DNA of 64,000 nucleotides from assembly GCF_900105725.1 (NCBI RefSeq), contig NZ_FNLM01000034.1, forward strand, positions 1,054,001 to 1,118,000, read 5' to 3'. The notes beneath the pieces are model-generated. The model was given only the letters and a program-made list of their open reading frames with translations. It was not told the origin of the DNA and searched no databases. Of this stretch, positions 27,389 through 36,087 are shown one piece after another; position 1 is the first letter of the stretch, and every line of letters begins with the position of its first letter. The stretch comes from Gordonia westfalica (GTDB lineage: Bacteria > Actinomycetota > Actinomycetes > Mycobacteriales > Mycobacteriaceae). The position numbers and the translations under genes were made by a program.

Positions 27389-28336
27389 ATGCGAGCAATC
27401 ACCTACAGCCGCTTCGGCGGCCCTGATGTCCTGCAGGTCACCGATCTCCCCACCCCGAAGGTCGGCCCCGATTCCGTACTGATCCGAGTACGCGCCTCGA
27501 GCGTCAACCCGGTGGACTGGAAGGTCCGAGAGGGTCACCTGGCCGAGATCATGGACACCGTGTTCCCGGTGATCCCGGGGTGGGATGTCGCGGGGGTGGT
27601 CGAGCAGGTCGGCTTGGACACGCCGGAATTCCAGGTCGGCGACGAGGTGTTCGGCTACGTCCGCAAAGACGTCGTCGGCGGGGAAGTCGCCGGCGGCACG
27701 TTCGCCGACTTCGTTGCCGCCCCGGTCCGCACACTCGCCCACAAGCCGTCCAGCTGGTCGTTCGAGGAGGCTGCGGCCGTCCCGCTCGCCGGATTGACGG
27801 CGTACCAGACCATTCGTCGGGCGGGCGTGCAGTCGGGTCACACGGTGCTGATCCACGCTGCCGCGGGCGGCGTCGGGTCGTTCGCGGTGCAGGTCGCGCG
27901 GGCGCTGGGCGCCCGAGTGATCGGCACCGCGTCGGAATCCAATCACGACTATCTCCGGGCCCTCGGCGCCGAGCCCATCACATATGGGGACGGCCTGGCC
28001 GATCGGGTACGTGCGATCGAACCCGCCGGCGTCGACGTCGTCCTCGACTATGTCGGTGGTGACGCCCTCGACTCGGTGCCGGACGTGTTGCGCGACGGCG
28101 GCACCGTTGCCTCCATCATCGATGCCCGGGCGCGTGACGAGTTCGGGGGCCAGTACGTGTGGGTGCGTCCCGACTCCGCGGACCTGGCCGAGCTGGCCCG
28201 GCTCGGCGACGCCGGCGAACTCGTGCCGGAGATCGCCGAGGTGTTCGACCTGACCGACGCTTCCGGGGCCCACGAGCGCAGCCAGTCCGGTCACGTGCGA
28301 GGGAAGATCGTGGTACGGGTCTCGACCCAGGGGTAG
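27389..28336 (+). CDS. NADP-dependent quinone-oxidoreductase-like protein (MDR family)
   Basis: A 315-aa medium-chain dehydrogenase/reductase of the zinc-free quinone reductase type. The N-terminal catalytic domain (MRAITYSRFGGPDVLQV) is followed by the nucleotide-binding motif HAAAGGVGSFAVQVARALGARVIGTA (about residues 152–177). The zinc-binding cysteines of alcohol dehydrogenases are absent. It follows fadD15 by 52 bp on the same strand and may be co-transcribed; it has no counterpart at this point in M. tuberculosis. Substrate unknown. Confidence 0.87.
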   Translation: MRAITYSRFGGPDVLQVTDLPTPKVGPDSVLIRVRASSVNPVDWKVREGHLAEIMDTVFPVIPGWDVAGVVEQVGLDTPEFQVGDEVFGYVRKDVVGGEVAGGTFADFVAAPVRTLAHKPSSWSFEEAAAVPLAGLTAYQTIRRAGVQSGHTVLIHAAAGGVGSFAVQVARALGARVIGTASESNHDYLRALGAEPITYGDGLADRVRAIEPAGVDVVLDYVGGDALDSVPDVLRDGGTVASIIDARARDEFGGQYVWVRPDSADLAELARLGDAGELVPEIAEVFDLTDASGAHERSQSGHVRGKIVVRVSTQG

Positions 28337-28354
28337 GCGGTCACGTACCGAGCA

Positions 28355-28580
28355 TCGCTCCCCCCGCCGAGAAGCGCCCCTGATTTCCGCCCCGCGTCGA
28401 AAACTGCTCGCGAAACCCGCCCCTGATTTCCGCCCCAGCCCGGAAACCGCCCCTCAGAACCACCCTCGAGCGCGGCGCCGCGTCCGATGCGACGCCGGCG
28501 GCGCTGTCCAGGGTGGTTTCCAGGGGCGTTCTTCGACGCGGGGCGGAACCGGGGGTGGTTTCCAGGGACGCTTTTCGACG
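28355..28580. repeat. Imperfect long inverted repeat between convergent genes
   Basis: Multiple copies of gaaaccgcccctga-like and gcccctgatttccgccc segments on the left are mirrored on the right by ggtggtttccaggggcg and gacgcggggcggaa. The RNA from either strand could form a long GC-rich hairpin. It sits between the ends of the oxidoreductase and pimB genes and may end transcription in both directions. The same motif recurs at 47690–47822. Confidence 0.75.
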
Positions 28581-28586
28581 CCGGGC

Positions 28587-29711
28587 TCAGAGCAATTGGC
28601 GCAGCCGAGCCGCCATCTGACTCCACTGCCAGTTCTCCACGACGAAACGTCTTCCCGCCGCGCCCATCTCGGCGGCCGCGGCGCGGTCGCCCAGGATCGA
28701 CAGGATCGCCATGGCGACGGCGTCGACGTCGGTACCGTCGACCGTCGTCCCGGTGACCCCCTCCACCACCGTCTCCGGCGCACCACCCGAGAGGCCGGCG
28801 ACCACGGGCACGCCGGTGGCCGACGCCTCGAGATAGACGATCCCGAGGCCCTCGACGTCGAGTCCGCCGCCGCGGGTACGAGACGGCATCGCGAAGACGT
28901 CCGCGATGTTGTGGTACGCCGAGAGTTCTTCGGCCGGAACAGATCCGGTGAAGATCACCTGATCCTCGATGCCGACCTCGGCCGCCAGGGCGTGCAGCTT
29001 CTCCGCATACGGACCACCGCCGACGACGACGAGCACGGCGTCGGGGATCGTGCGGCGGATCAACGGCAGCGCCCGGATCAGCACGTCCTGCCCCTTGCGC
29101 GGCACCAGCCGTGACAGACACAGGATGGTGGGCCGGTCCCCCAACTCGTGTCGATCCCGGAACTTTTGTCGGAGAACCGGATCGGGCGCGAAGCGGGTGA
29201 CATCGACACCGGGTGGCAGATACTCGAGAGCGGCATGCGCGCCGAAGGCCGAGGCGAATCGGCCCCGGGTGTACCGGCTGACGAAGGTGATCACGTCGGT
29301 GTGACGCCCGATGTGCCCGAGCACCTGGCGCGCGCCCGGCAGCATCGACCAACCGACCTCGTGGCCGTGAGTACTCGCCAGGATGCGTTGCGCACCGGCG
29401 CGCCGCATCGCGGGCGCCAGGACGGCCAGCGGTGCCGCCGCACCGAACCAGACCGTCGAGATCTGTTCGCGCCGAACGATGTCGGCCGCACGACGCGCGA
29501 CGAACGGCGTCGGCAGCATCAGCGTCGTGCGATGGCGATACACCCGGTACGGCACCTCGGCATCGAAGTCGGCGTGCGAGCGGCCCCGCCAGCGCGGCGC
29601 GTAGACGACGATGTCCTCCGGCGGCAGCAGATCCACCAGATTCTGCAGGTACGACTGGATTCCGCCCGGCCGGGGCGGAAAGTCGTTGGTGATCAACAGA
29701 GTTCGTGCCAT
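28587..29711 (-). CDS. pimB: PIM mannosyltransferase PimB' (GT4 glycosyltransferase)
   Basis: GDP-mannose-dependent glycosyltransferase that adds the second mannose to phosphatidylinositol monomannoside on the cytoplasmic face. The 374-aa GT-B protein starts MARTLLITNDFPPRPGGIQS. It has the Rossmann donor-site block LCLSRLVPRKGQDVLIRAL and the EX7E segment EGLGIVYLEASATGVPVVAG. The ATG at 29711 overlaps the stop of the upstream lipoprotein gene (TGATG), indicating coupling. It is the orthologue of Rv2188c by sequence and position. Confidence 0.93.
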   Translation of the reverse strand: MARTLLITNDFPPRPGGIQSYLQNLVDLLPPEDIVVYAPRWRGRSHADFDAEVPYRVYRHRTTLMLPTPFVARRAADIVRREQISTVWFGAAAPLAVLAPAMRRAGAQRILASTHGHEVGWSMLPGARQVLGHIGRHTDVITFVSRYTRGRFASAFGAHAALEYLPPGVDVTRFAPDPVLRQKFRDRHELGDRPTILCLSRLVPRKGQDVLIRALPLIRRTIPDAVLVVVGGGPYAEKLHALAAEVGIEDQVIFTGSVPAEELSAYHNIADVFAMPSRTRGGGLDVEGLGIVYLEASATGVPVVAGLSGGAPETVVEGVTGTTVDGTDVDAVAMAILSILGDRAAAAEMGAAGRRFVVENWQWSQMAARLRQLL

Positions 29712-31114
29712 CAGCGGACCTGTCCGTCGAGCCATCGTCCCCAACCGGCCACCAGTTCGCTCCGATCGACTCCGAGCGCGGCCCGGATGGCAGCGTCCTG
29801 GCGAGCCGGATCGGCGGTGGCCGCGACCCCGAGATAGAGCCTCTTCAGACGCGCCTCGTCATAGCGATCGGCGACGTACGCGGCCATCGACCACGCGCTC
29901 TGATAGGCGACCTCGGACGTCGCTCCGTCCATCGCGAAGGCGGCGGCGTCGGGCAGGCCGGCGGGCACGTCCCCGGCCCGGATCGCCTCGGTCAGATCGG
30001 GCGCGGCGTCGGCGAAGCGCGTGTACGTGCCCTTGCGACCGACGAACTCGGCGACGCCCTCGGTGATCCACAACGGGGCGTCGAGCGCCGTCTGGGCCCG
30101 GGCGGCGACATGGGTGAGTTCGTGGCGCAGCACGACGGCGAGCGTCGGCGCGGCCAGGTCGTCGGCGGCCGGCGTGAAGACGACCCGCTGACCCGTCGCG
30201 GTGCGTCGCGGATAGTCCACGCGGTTGTAGACGGTGGCCGCGGCCGCGGTCCCGGTCACCCCGCGCCCCTGGATCACCAGCTCTTCGAACTCGTTCGGCT
30301 TCGACGTCGCCACCACCACGGCGCGTCGATCCCACGAGTCGCCCCAGAAGGCGCTGACCGCGTCCACGGCGTCGGGCAGCAGCCGACGCAGATTCGCGAC
30401 CGTCTGGGCGGTGCGAGGGTACGAGGCGATCACCGAGGTCCCGCCGGCGGTGGCCACATCGGTGACCGAGAGTGCGGGCAGTTCCCACAGCTGTGTCGGT
30501 GTCGGCTCGCCGCCGAGCGCCTCCGCGTCGCCGACGAGCTTCCACTCGTCGCCGTACCGGGCCACCACGAACTGGGTGGAGACGACGACCTCGGACTCGT
30601 CCACGCCCGGTGCGCGTTCGCCCCCGAGGGCATATCGCAGCTCCACCGGCGCCACCCAGGAATCCGAACTCCCCTTCGCGTCGAGAAGCCCTTGCACATC
30701 AGCAGGTACCAGCGTCTCTGCTTCCTCCGTGGGAGCGAGCTGATAGTCGAAGTGGGCGAACCGCAGACGCCCGTCGGACTCGCCGCGCGAGAACTCACGG
30801 GGACGGAAGTTCGCGGTGGCGGTGACCCATCTGTTCTTGAACGCCGGGGTCGCCGTGTCGTCGAGCAGCACACCGACCTCACGCACATTCCCGGACGTGA
30901 TCGTCTCGGTGAGCTCGTCGAGCAGGCGCGTCACGCCCGCCGCCCGCTGCTGCTCGTAGACGTTGGCCGGCGTCGTCGACGTCGTCGTGGACGCACTCGA
31001 GACCGATCCGGCGTCCGGCGACGCATCCGGCCCGCCACATCCCGTGACCACACCGAGGATCAGCACCACCGCGGACGCGAGCGTCGGGCGCCATCGCCCG
31101 CGGAGTGAAACCAC
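29711..31114 (-). CDS. Putative lipoprotein zinc metalloprotease (gluzincin-like)
   Basis: A 467-aa secreted lipoprotein. The signal peptide ends in the lipobox VVTGC (about residue 26), followed by a Ser/Thr-rich linker. The C-terminal part holds RHELTHVAARAQ and, 19 residues on, WITEGVAEF; this HExxH…E arrangement fits a zinc gluzincin of the MA clan. The middle region resembles a secreted domain of unknown function. The GTG start lies 9 nt after the stop of the NlpC/P60 gene, and its stop overlaps pimB, so the three are probably one transcript. The protease substrate is unknown; a cell-wall role is inferred from neighbours. Confidence 0.8.
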   Translation of the reverse strand: MVSLRGRWRPTLASAVVLILGVVTGCGGPDASPDAGSVSSASTTTSTTPANVYEQQRAAGVTRLLDELTETITSGNVREVGVLLDDTATPAFKNRWVTATANFRPREFSRGESDGRLRFAHFDYQLAPTEEAETLVPADVQGLLDAKGSSDSWVAPVELRYALGGERAPGVDESEVVVSTQFVVARYGDEWKLVGDAEALGGEPTPTQLWELPALSVTDVATAGGTSVIASYPRTAQTVANLRRLLPDAVDAVSAFWGDSWDRRAVVVATSKPNEFEELVIQGRGVTGTAAAATVYNRVDYPRRTATGQRVVFTPAADDLAAPTLAVVLRHELTHVAARAQTALDAPLWITEGVAEFVGRKGTYTRFADAAPDLTEAIRAGDVPAGLPDAAAFAMDGATSEVAYQSAWSMAAYVADRYDEARLKRLYLGVAATADPARQDAAIRAALGVDRSELVAGWGRWLDGQVR

Positions 31115-31123
31115 CGGTGGAGT

Positions 31124-32182
31124 CTAGAACCGGCGGCCGGAGTTGAAAGGACCGGCCTCGTCGAGCGGGACGACCTTGACCGGGACACCGAAGGTCGACG
31201 CATGGATGACGTAGCCGTCCCCGACGTACATCCCCACATGGTGGGCATCTGGGTAGTAGATGACGAGGTCGCCGGGCTTGAGATCCCCACGGGCCACGGG
31301 GCTGCCCCCGGCCAGCTGGGCCTCGCTCGAACGCGGAAGCGTCTTGCCGGCCTGCTTGTAGGCCCACACCATCAGACCCGAGCAGTCGAACGAGTTCGGC
31401 CCGGTGGCGCCCCACACGTAGGGATCACCGATACGGGTCAGCGCAGCCTGGACGGCGACGAGTGCGGCAGCGGTGCCCCGGGGGACGATCCGCGGGTCGA
31501 AGTCGAACTTCGGGCCGCGCAGGGCGGCGAGCTGCTTGCCGGTCATCGACTGGTAGATCGCGCGGATCTGGATCGCCTGCATCTGCAGGTCGGCCTGCTT
31601 GGTCTGGAGGTTTCCGCGGACTCGTTCGGCGCGCGAGACCGCCTCCGACGCCGCGAGGGCAGTCTGGTCGGCGTCCTTCTTGGCGACCGCGGTACGGGCG
31701 CGGACCTTCTTGATGGCGGTCAGGTCGGACGCGGCCTGCCGGGAGATCATGTCGAGTCCCGACATCTGGTCGAGCAGGGCCTGCGGCGAGTCGCTGACCA
31801 TCACCGCATACAGGCCGCTGACGCGGGCACCCTGGTAGCTCGCACGCACGATCGCGTCGACCCTGGACTGATAGGCGGCGAGCTGCTCACGGCTGATGTC
31901 GAGCTTCCGCTGGGCGTCGATCGCGGCCTTCTTGGCCCCGGCCACGATCGAGCGCTGCTTGTCGTACTCGATCTTGGCGTTGTGCATCGCCTCGGTGGTC
32001 TTCTCGGCCTCGGTGCCGAGCTGTTTGTACCGCTCGAGAAGCTGATCGGCCGATCGCGCGGGCACGGCCCGGGCCTGCCCGAAGCCACCGGTTGCCAGCG
32101 GGACGACGGTCACGAGCGCCGCCAGTAGACAGACGGCGAGCATCATCGAACCCGATCGTGCGCGCAGCCGCGTTGCGTTCAC
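31124..32182 (-). CDS. Secreted NlpC/P60 peptidoglycan endopeptidase with coiled-coil N-terminus (Rv2190c-like)
   Basis: Cleaves peptide stems of peptidoglycan. From the GTG at 32182 (GGAGGGACAA just upstream) it is 352 aa. A signal peptide (about residues 1–40) is followed by a long Ala/Lys/Gln-rich coiled coil (about 45–215). The C40 catalytic domain comes last: nucleophile Cys in NSFDCSGLMVWAYKQAGK, and His in HHVGMYVGDGYVIHAS. RipA-type enzymes share this layout. The first gene of the run to pimB; the other NlpC/P60 gene lies upstream after about 160 bp. Confidence 0.92.
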   Translation of the reverse strand: MNATRLRARSGSMMLAVCLLAALVTVVPLATGGFGQARAVPARSADQLLERYKQLGTEAEKTTEAMHNAKIEYDKQRSIVAGAKKAAIDAQRKLDISREQLAAYQSRVDAIVRASYQGARVSGLYAVMVSDSPQALLDQMSGLDMISRQAASDLTAIKKVRARTAVAKKDADQTALAASEAVSRAERVRGNLQTKQADLQMQAIQIRAIYQSMTGKQLAALRGPKFDFDPRIVPRGTAAALVAVQAALTRIGDPYVWGATGPNSFDCSGLMVWAYKQAGKTLPRSSEAQLAGGSPVARGDLKPGDLVIYYPDAHHVGMYVGDGYVIHASTFGVPVKVVPLDEAGPFNSGRRF

Positions 32183-32284
32183 TTGTCCCTCCCCGGAAAG
32201 CACGGTGCTGGTCACTCCTCTACCGCTGTGTAACTCCCCCGCGGACCACCCTAAGTTCCCCCCGGTGGACCCCAGGACTGGATC

Positions 32285-32315
32285 GGGCGGATCGCACAAA
32301 GCTCGCGACCCGCCC
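32285..32315 (-). terminator. GC hairpin between the two NlpC/P60 genes
   Basis: gggcgg-tcgc pairs with gcga-ccgccc around a loop; it starts 30 bp after the stop of the upstream NlpC/P60 gene. There is no U-tract, so it may be a weak or factor-assisted terminator. Confidence 0.45.
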
Positions 32316-32344
32316 TATCCTTGATGCCCTTTGTTCAGTTGGTA

Positions 32345-33025
32345 TCAGTAGCGCCGGATACCGGTGAGCTGCCACTCCTTGACAGCGTCACGCTTGACCG
32401 GCGTGCCGTAGTTCGAGGAGTGCACGAACTGTCCGTTTCCGACGTAGATGCCGGCATGGCCGCCACCGTTGAAGATCATCACGTCGCCGGGCTTGGCCTC
32501 GTTGTAGGAGACCGGGCGACCGCCGCCGAGCTGGCCGTAGCTGTCACGCGGGACCGTCTTACCGGCCTGCTTGTAGGACCAGTAGACGAGGCCCGAGCAG
32601 TCGAAGGCATTCGGGCCGGCCGAGCCGTAGGAGTACGGCGAGCCGATCTTGCTCTCCGCGGCCTTGACGGCCTTCTCACCGGCGGTCAGCTGGGGCTGCC
32701 CGAGCGGGGCGCCACCGTGCGGACGGAACTGCTCCGGGATCTGGTTCTGACCGATACCAGGGATGGTGAACTGGCCGACGTTCGGGATCTCGACCGTGGC
32801 GGCCGGAGACTTCGCGACGGGCTTGGGCGCGGGTGCCGCCTGGGGTGCCTTCTGCTCACCGGGCAGAGCCGGGATCTCGAAGGTGCCGAGCGGGGTGTGG
32901 ACCGGGGCCGCAAGAGCAGGGCCGGCGGCAGCGGCGAGCGAACCGAGCGTGATCGATCCAGCGATCACCGCCTTCTTGGCAACCTTGCTCCCACGATTGG
33001 GCTGTTCCAAACGATGTTTGGGCAC
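32345..33025 (-). CDS. Secreted NlpC/P60 family hydrolase (C40)
   Basis: A 226-aa secreted endopeptidase. The GTG at 33025 follows AAGGAG at a spacing of about 10 nt. A signal peptide ends near ALAAPVHT (about residue 40), then a Pro/Ala linker and short beta segments (PNVGQFTIPGIGQ). The catalytic domain has Cys in NAFDCSGLVYWSYKQAGK and His in GHAGIYVGNGQFVHSS; the sequence ends LTGIRRY. Its mRNA leader contains a c-di-AMP riboswitch, so expression should answer to that nucleotide. Confidence 0.92.
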   Translation of the reverse strand: MPKHRLEQPNRGSKVAKKAVIAGSITLGSLAAAAGPALAAPVHTPLGTFEIPALPGEQKAPQAAPAPKPVAKSPAATVEIPNVGQFTIPGIGQNQIPEQFRPHGGAPLGQPQLTAGEKAVKAAESKIGSPYSYGSAGPNAFDCSGLVYWSYKQAGKTVPRDSYGQLGGGRPVSYNEAKPGDVMIFNGGGHAGIYVGNGQFVHSSNYGTPVKRDAVKEWQLTGIRRY

Positions 33026-33054
33026 GAAGCGTGTTCTCCTTCAGTTTCTCCCTG

Positions 33055-33262
33055 TACCGCCGACCGAGTTAGCTGTCGGGTTCGGGCCGGAAGAGTGGCC
33101 CTACGCGTTTTCGGCACAGACGTCCCCCAGGAGGACACGCAAGCGCTTTTGACGCGATTCACCCCGATTCGGAACAGTGTCACCAGGTCTTGTCAGTACT
33201 GACATCGTCTGGCCGGGCTGCCCGAAGTTGGTGGTTCCCCGGTTCGCCCGCGAGGGCGATTG
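33055..33262 (-). ncRNA. c-di-AMP riboswitch (ydaO/yuaA leader)
   Basis: On the minus strand, upstream of the NlpC/P60 gene, the conserved blocks of the ydaO-yuaA aptamer appear in order: ACCGGGGAACCACC (near 33228–33242), GGGGTGAATC (33165–33156) and CCGAACCCGACAGCTAAC followed by TCGGTCGGCGG (33086–33055). In actinobacteria this RNA controls rpf and NlpC/P60 cell-wall hydrolase genes. One peripheral stem is longer than usual (about 60 nt). No clear terminator is seen between it and the start, so the expression platform is undecided. Confidence 0.85.
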
Positions 33263-33383
33263 AGCGGTGACTTGTGCGGACCACTTCTGTTGAAGCGGGA
33301 CGCTCCGCAAAGGTCTCAGAAAGGTTACGAAATCGACGGCGCCGTGTCCACTAGGGCACGGACACGCAGATCGCAGTTGATTT

Positions 33384-33668
33384 TCAGCCCGCCCGCAGCT
33401 CGGTGCCGGCGATGACGCGAAACGGTGCCTGACGTGCACTTTTCGACGTTCTTGCAGATCGTGCAGCGCTGCTGGTGACCATTGCAGCCGACTGGAAGAC
33501 ATCGATCGCGAGGTCCAGTTCCGCATCGTCGTCGAGGGCCTGCGCCGTTACCGAAGCTCCACCTTCAACAGGTGCATCATCCCAGTTCGGACCACCGAAA
33601 AGCACCGTCATCATGCACCCGTCACAGGCGACGGGGCGGGCCGGGCAGGTAGCGCAGTCGACGTGCAT
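33384..33668 (-). CDS. Small Cys-rich conserved hypothetical protein
   Basis: A 94-aa protein with an N-terminal cysteine cluster (MHVDCATCPARPVACDGCMMT), two CxxC pairs that could bind zinc or an Fe-S centre. The rest is acidic then Ser/Arg/Ala-rich. Short proteins with this N-terminus occur next to the Rv2191-like gene in related genomes as I recall them. Function unknown. It is divergent from the exonuclease gene; the ~280 bp between them holds the latter's promoter and nothing else I recognise. Confidence 0.7.
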   Translation of the reverse strand: MHVDCATCPARPVACDGCMMTVLFGGPNWDDAPVEGGASVTAQALDDDAELDLAIDVFQSAAMVTSSAARSARTSKSARQAPFRVIAGTELRAG

Positions 33669-33933
33669 CGTGTGATCTCCATCTCATCTGGCCGTCCGGG
33701 GCGTTCGAGCCCCGGATCGGGCGGGTCAGGGGAGTGATTTCGCCGCCGTCGGCGACGATCTCTCACTTCGAGGTGGAGACTAGGCGGCACCACCGACAAA
33801 CTCGATCGCACAGTGTTCGACACATGCGTCACACGAGTAACAGTCGACGTCGGAGAACATCTCGCCCTCCCTCCCCCGGCAGAAACAGAACGATCGATCG
33901 GGGTGTCACATCGGCCCTGTCGGTGCATCGAAC

Positions 33934-33946
33934 TAATGTTCGGCCT
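33934..33946 (+). promoter_or_regulatory. Leaderless -10 element of the Rv2191-like gene
   Basis: TAATGT followed by 7 nt and GTG. It supports the GTG at 33947 over the longer open frame that runs back to 33734. Confidence 0.6.
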
Positions 33947-35812
33947 GTGAGGCGCATGGATGGTGGCCGCGCAGCCACCGGACGGGAGACCGAGGGACAG
34001 CTGACCTTCGCCGACCTCGAGGCCGCCGACCAGGCCACCGATGGCGTCCCGACGTCGAACGAGTTCAGCGACCGGGCGCTGTTCGAGACCACCCTCGTGG
34101 TCGTCGACCTCGAGACCACCGGCTCGGACCACTCGGGCGACCGCATCACCGAGATCGGTGCGGTGAAGATCCGGGGCGGCGAGGTGATCGGCGAGTTCGC
34201 CACCCTGGTCGATCCCGGTCGCCCCATCCCGCCGCAGATCGTCACGCTCACCGGGATCACGACGGCGATGGTCACCGACGCCCCCCGCATCGAGTCGGTG
34301 CTGCCCGCATTCATCGAGTTCGCCCGCGGGGCGATCCTGGTCGCCCACAACGCCCGCTTCGACATGGGGTTCCTGCGGCAGAACGCGCTCCGGCTCCACC
34401 TCGACTGGCCGTTCAGCCTGAGCCTGTGCACGGTGACGATGGCCCGGCGCATCCTGTCGCGCGACGAGGCGCCGACGGTCAAACTGAGCGCCCTCGCCGA
34501 CCTCTTCGACGTCTCGGTCCGCCCGACCCACCGGGCGCTCGACGACGCCCGCGCAACCGTCGAGGTGTTCCACCGTCTTCTCGAACGCGTCGGGAACCAG
34601 GGCATCGCGACGGTCGGGGACCTCACCTCTTATCTGCCGCGGACCGATCCGCGTCTGCGCGCCAAACGCCATCTCGCCGACCGCGTCCCGGCCCGCCCGG
34701 GTGTCTATCTCTTCCGCGGTCCGTCGAACGAGGTCCTCTATGTGGGCACGGCCGTCGACCTACGACGCCGCGTCCGTTCCTATTTCTCCGGCAGCGATCC
34801 GCGGCGACGCATCACCGAGATGGTCCTGCTCGCCGAGCGCGTCGACGTCGTCGAGTGTTCCCACGCCCTGGAGGCGGCGGTCCGGGAGTTGCGGCTGCTG
34901 GCCGCGCACGCGCCCGCCTACAACCGCCGTTCGACGCAGCCCCACAAGGGATGGTGGGTCACGCTGACCGAGGAACACTTCCCACGCCTCAAGGTCAGCC
35001 GCACCCCCACCGACGAATCCATCGGCCCGGTGGGCAACCGCAACAACGCGGCGACCGTCGCCGACGTGATCGCCGCGGCCGCCGGGCTGCGCACCTGCGC
35101 CAAACGCCTCGGCGCCACCGGCTATCACTGGTGCCCGACACCCGACGGCACCCGGCAACCCGGCGGATGCCACGCCGCCGCATCGCAACCCCAGGCCGTC
35201 CCGGACTATCTGCCGCACGTCACCGCGGCCCGCCGCCTCATGCGCGGGGAGGCCGACGACCTCCTCGACGCCCTCACCGAGCGCCTCGCCGATCTCTCCG
35301 AGGCGCAGATGTTCGAGACCGCCGCGCGCCACCGCGACCGGCTCGCCCTGACCATCGACGCACTGGCGCGGTGTCAGCGGCTGGCCGCCCTGTGCGCGAT
35401 CGCCGAGATCGTCGTCGCGCGTCCCGACGACGAACGCGGATGGCATTTCGCCGTCGTCCGTCACGGACGGCTCGCCGCAGCGGGACGCGCCCGCCGAGGC
35501 GTCTCCCCCATGCCCGTCGTCGACGCGCTCGTCGCCGCGGCCGAGACGGTCGTCCCCGCACCGGGTCCGCTGCGCGGTGCACCGGCGGAAGAAGTCGCAC
35601 TGATCTACCGGTGGATGACCGAGCCGGGGGCCCGGATCGTGTCCACGACCGACCCGGTGGCACTGCCGGCCGGGTGCGCCGAACGACGCCGCGGCTGGTC
35701 ACAGTCCGCACGGGACGCCCGCTCCGACGCCCGGTCGGCGGTGCACCGGACGCCACGGCCCGCACCACGCTCGCCGGTCCGGGAGCTCGTGGCAACTAGG
35801 CTTGCGCCATGA
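33947..35812 (+). CDS. DEDDh exonuclease fused to a UvrC-like GIY-YIG domain (Rv2191-like)
   Basis: A 621-aa nuclease predicted to act in DNA repair. The N-terminal DnaQ-type exonuclease has VVVDLETTGSDHSGDRITEIGAVK, then HNARFDMGFLRQ and HRALDDARATVEVFHRLL (Exo I–III). From about residue 240 a GIY-YIG nuclease follows (PGVYLFRGPSNEVLYVGTAVDLRRRVRSYF), then UvrC-like Cys-containing and UVR-motif regions. This combination is the Cho-like protein Rv2191. The start is set by a leaderless promoter. Its stop overlaps the next start by 4 nt. Confidence 0.9.
   Translation: MRRMDGGRAATGRETEGQLTFADLEAADQATDGVPTSNEFSDRALFETTLVVVDLETTGSDHSGDRITEIGAVKIRGGEVIGEFATLVDPGRPIPPQIVTLTGITTAMVTDAPRIESVLPAFIEFARGAILVAHNARFDMGFLRQNALRLHLDWPFSLSLCTVTMARRILSRDEAPTVKLSALADLFDVSVRPTHRALDDARATVEVFHRLLERVGNQGIATVGDLTSYLPRTDPRLRAKRHLADRVPARPGVYLFRGPSNEVLYVGTAVDLRRRVRSYFSGSDPRRRITEMVLLAERVDVVECSHALEAAVRELRLLAAHAPAYNRRSTQPHKGWWVTLTEEHFPRLKVSRTPTDESIGPVGNRNNAATVADVIAAAAGLRTCAKRLGATGYHWCPTPDGTRQPGGCHAAASQPQAVPDYLPHVTAARRLMRGEADDLLDALTERLADLSEAQMFETAARHRDRLALTIDALARCQRLAALCAIAEIVVARPDDERGWHFAVVRHGRLAAAGRARRGVSPMPVVDALVAAAETVVPAPGPLRGAPAEEVALIYRWMTEPGARIVSTTDPVALPAGCAERRRGWSQSARDARSDARSAVHRTPRPAPRSPVRELVATRLAP
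35797..35808 (+). promoter_or_regulatory. Leaderless -10 element of the Lrp-like gene
   Basis: TAGGCT ends exactly 6 nt before the ATG at 35809, inside the 3' end of the exonuclease gene. The gene can thus be read from its own leaderless transcript as well as by coupling. Confidence 0.55.
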
Positions 35813-36087
35813 TCACTGCCATCGTCCTCATCCAGGCCGACATCCACCAGATCCCGGAGACCGCTCAGGCCGTGGCCGACATCGCCGGCGTCGAAGAGGT
35901 GTACTCCTGCGCGGGCGACGTCGACCTCATCGCGAAGATCCGCGTCCGCGACCACGAACACATCGCGTCAGTGGTGACCGGTCAGATCAACCGCCTGCCC
36001 GGAGTGCTCAAGAGCGCCACCCACATCGCCTTCCGCAGCTACTCGAGCTCGGATGTCGAGGGCGGCTTCTCCATCGGCGAGAACTAG
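35809..36087 (+). CDS. Stand-alone Lrp/AsnC ligand-binding (RAM) domain protein
   Basis: A 92-aa alpha/beta protein matching only the C-terminal RAM domain of Lrp/AsnC regulators ([52 protein letters not shown]). There is no helix-turn-helix, so it cannot bind DNA alone; such proteins may sense amino acids or form complexes with full Lrp proteins. ATGA overlap with the upstream gene. Its stop codon and that of trpD overlap on opposite strands in the tetramer ctag. Confidence 0.88.
   Translation: MITAIVLIQADIHQIPETAQAVADIAGVEEVYSCAGDVDLIAKIRVRDHEHIASVVTGQINRLPGVLKSATHIAFRSYSSSDVEGGFSIGEN

Noticed and set aside
30472..30825. Small plus-strand frames inside the lipoprotein metalloprotease gene
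   Set aside because: They are antisense, lack ribosome sites and have shadow-type composition.
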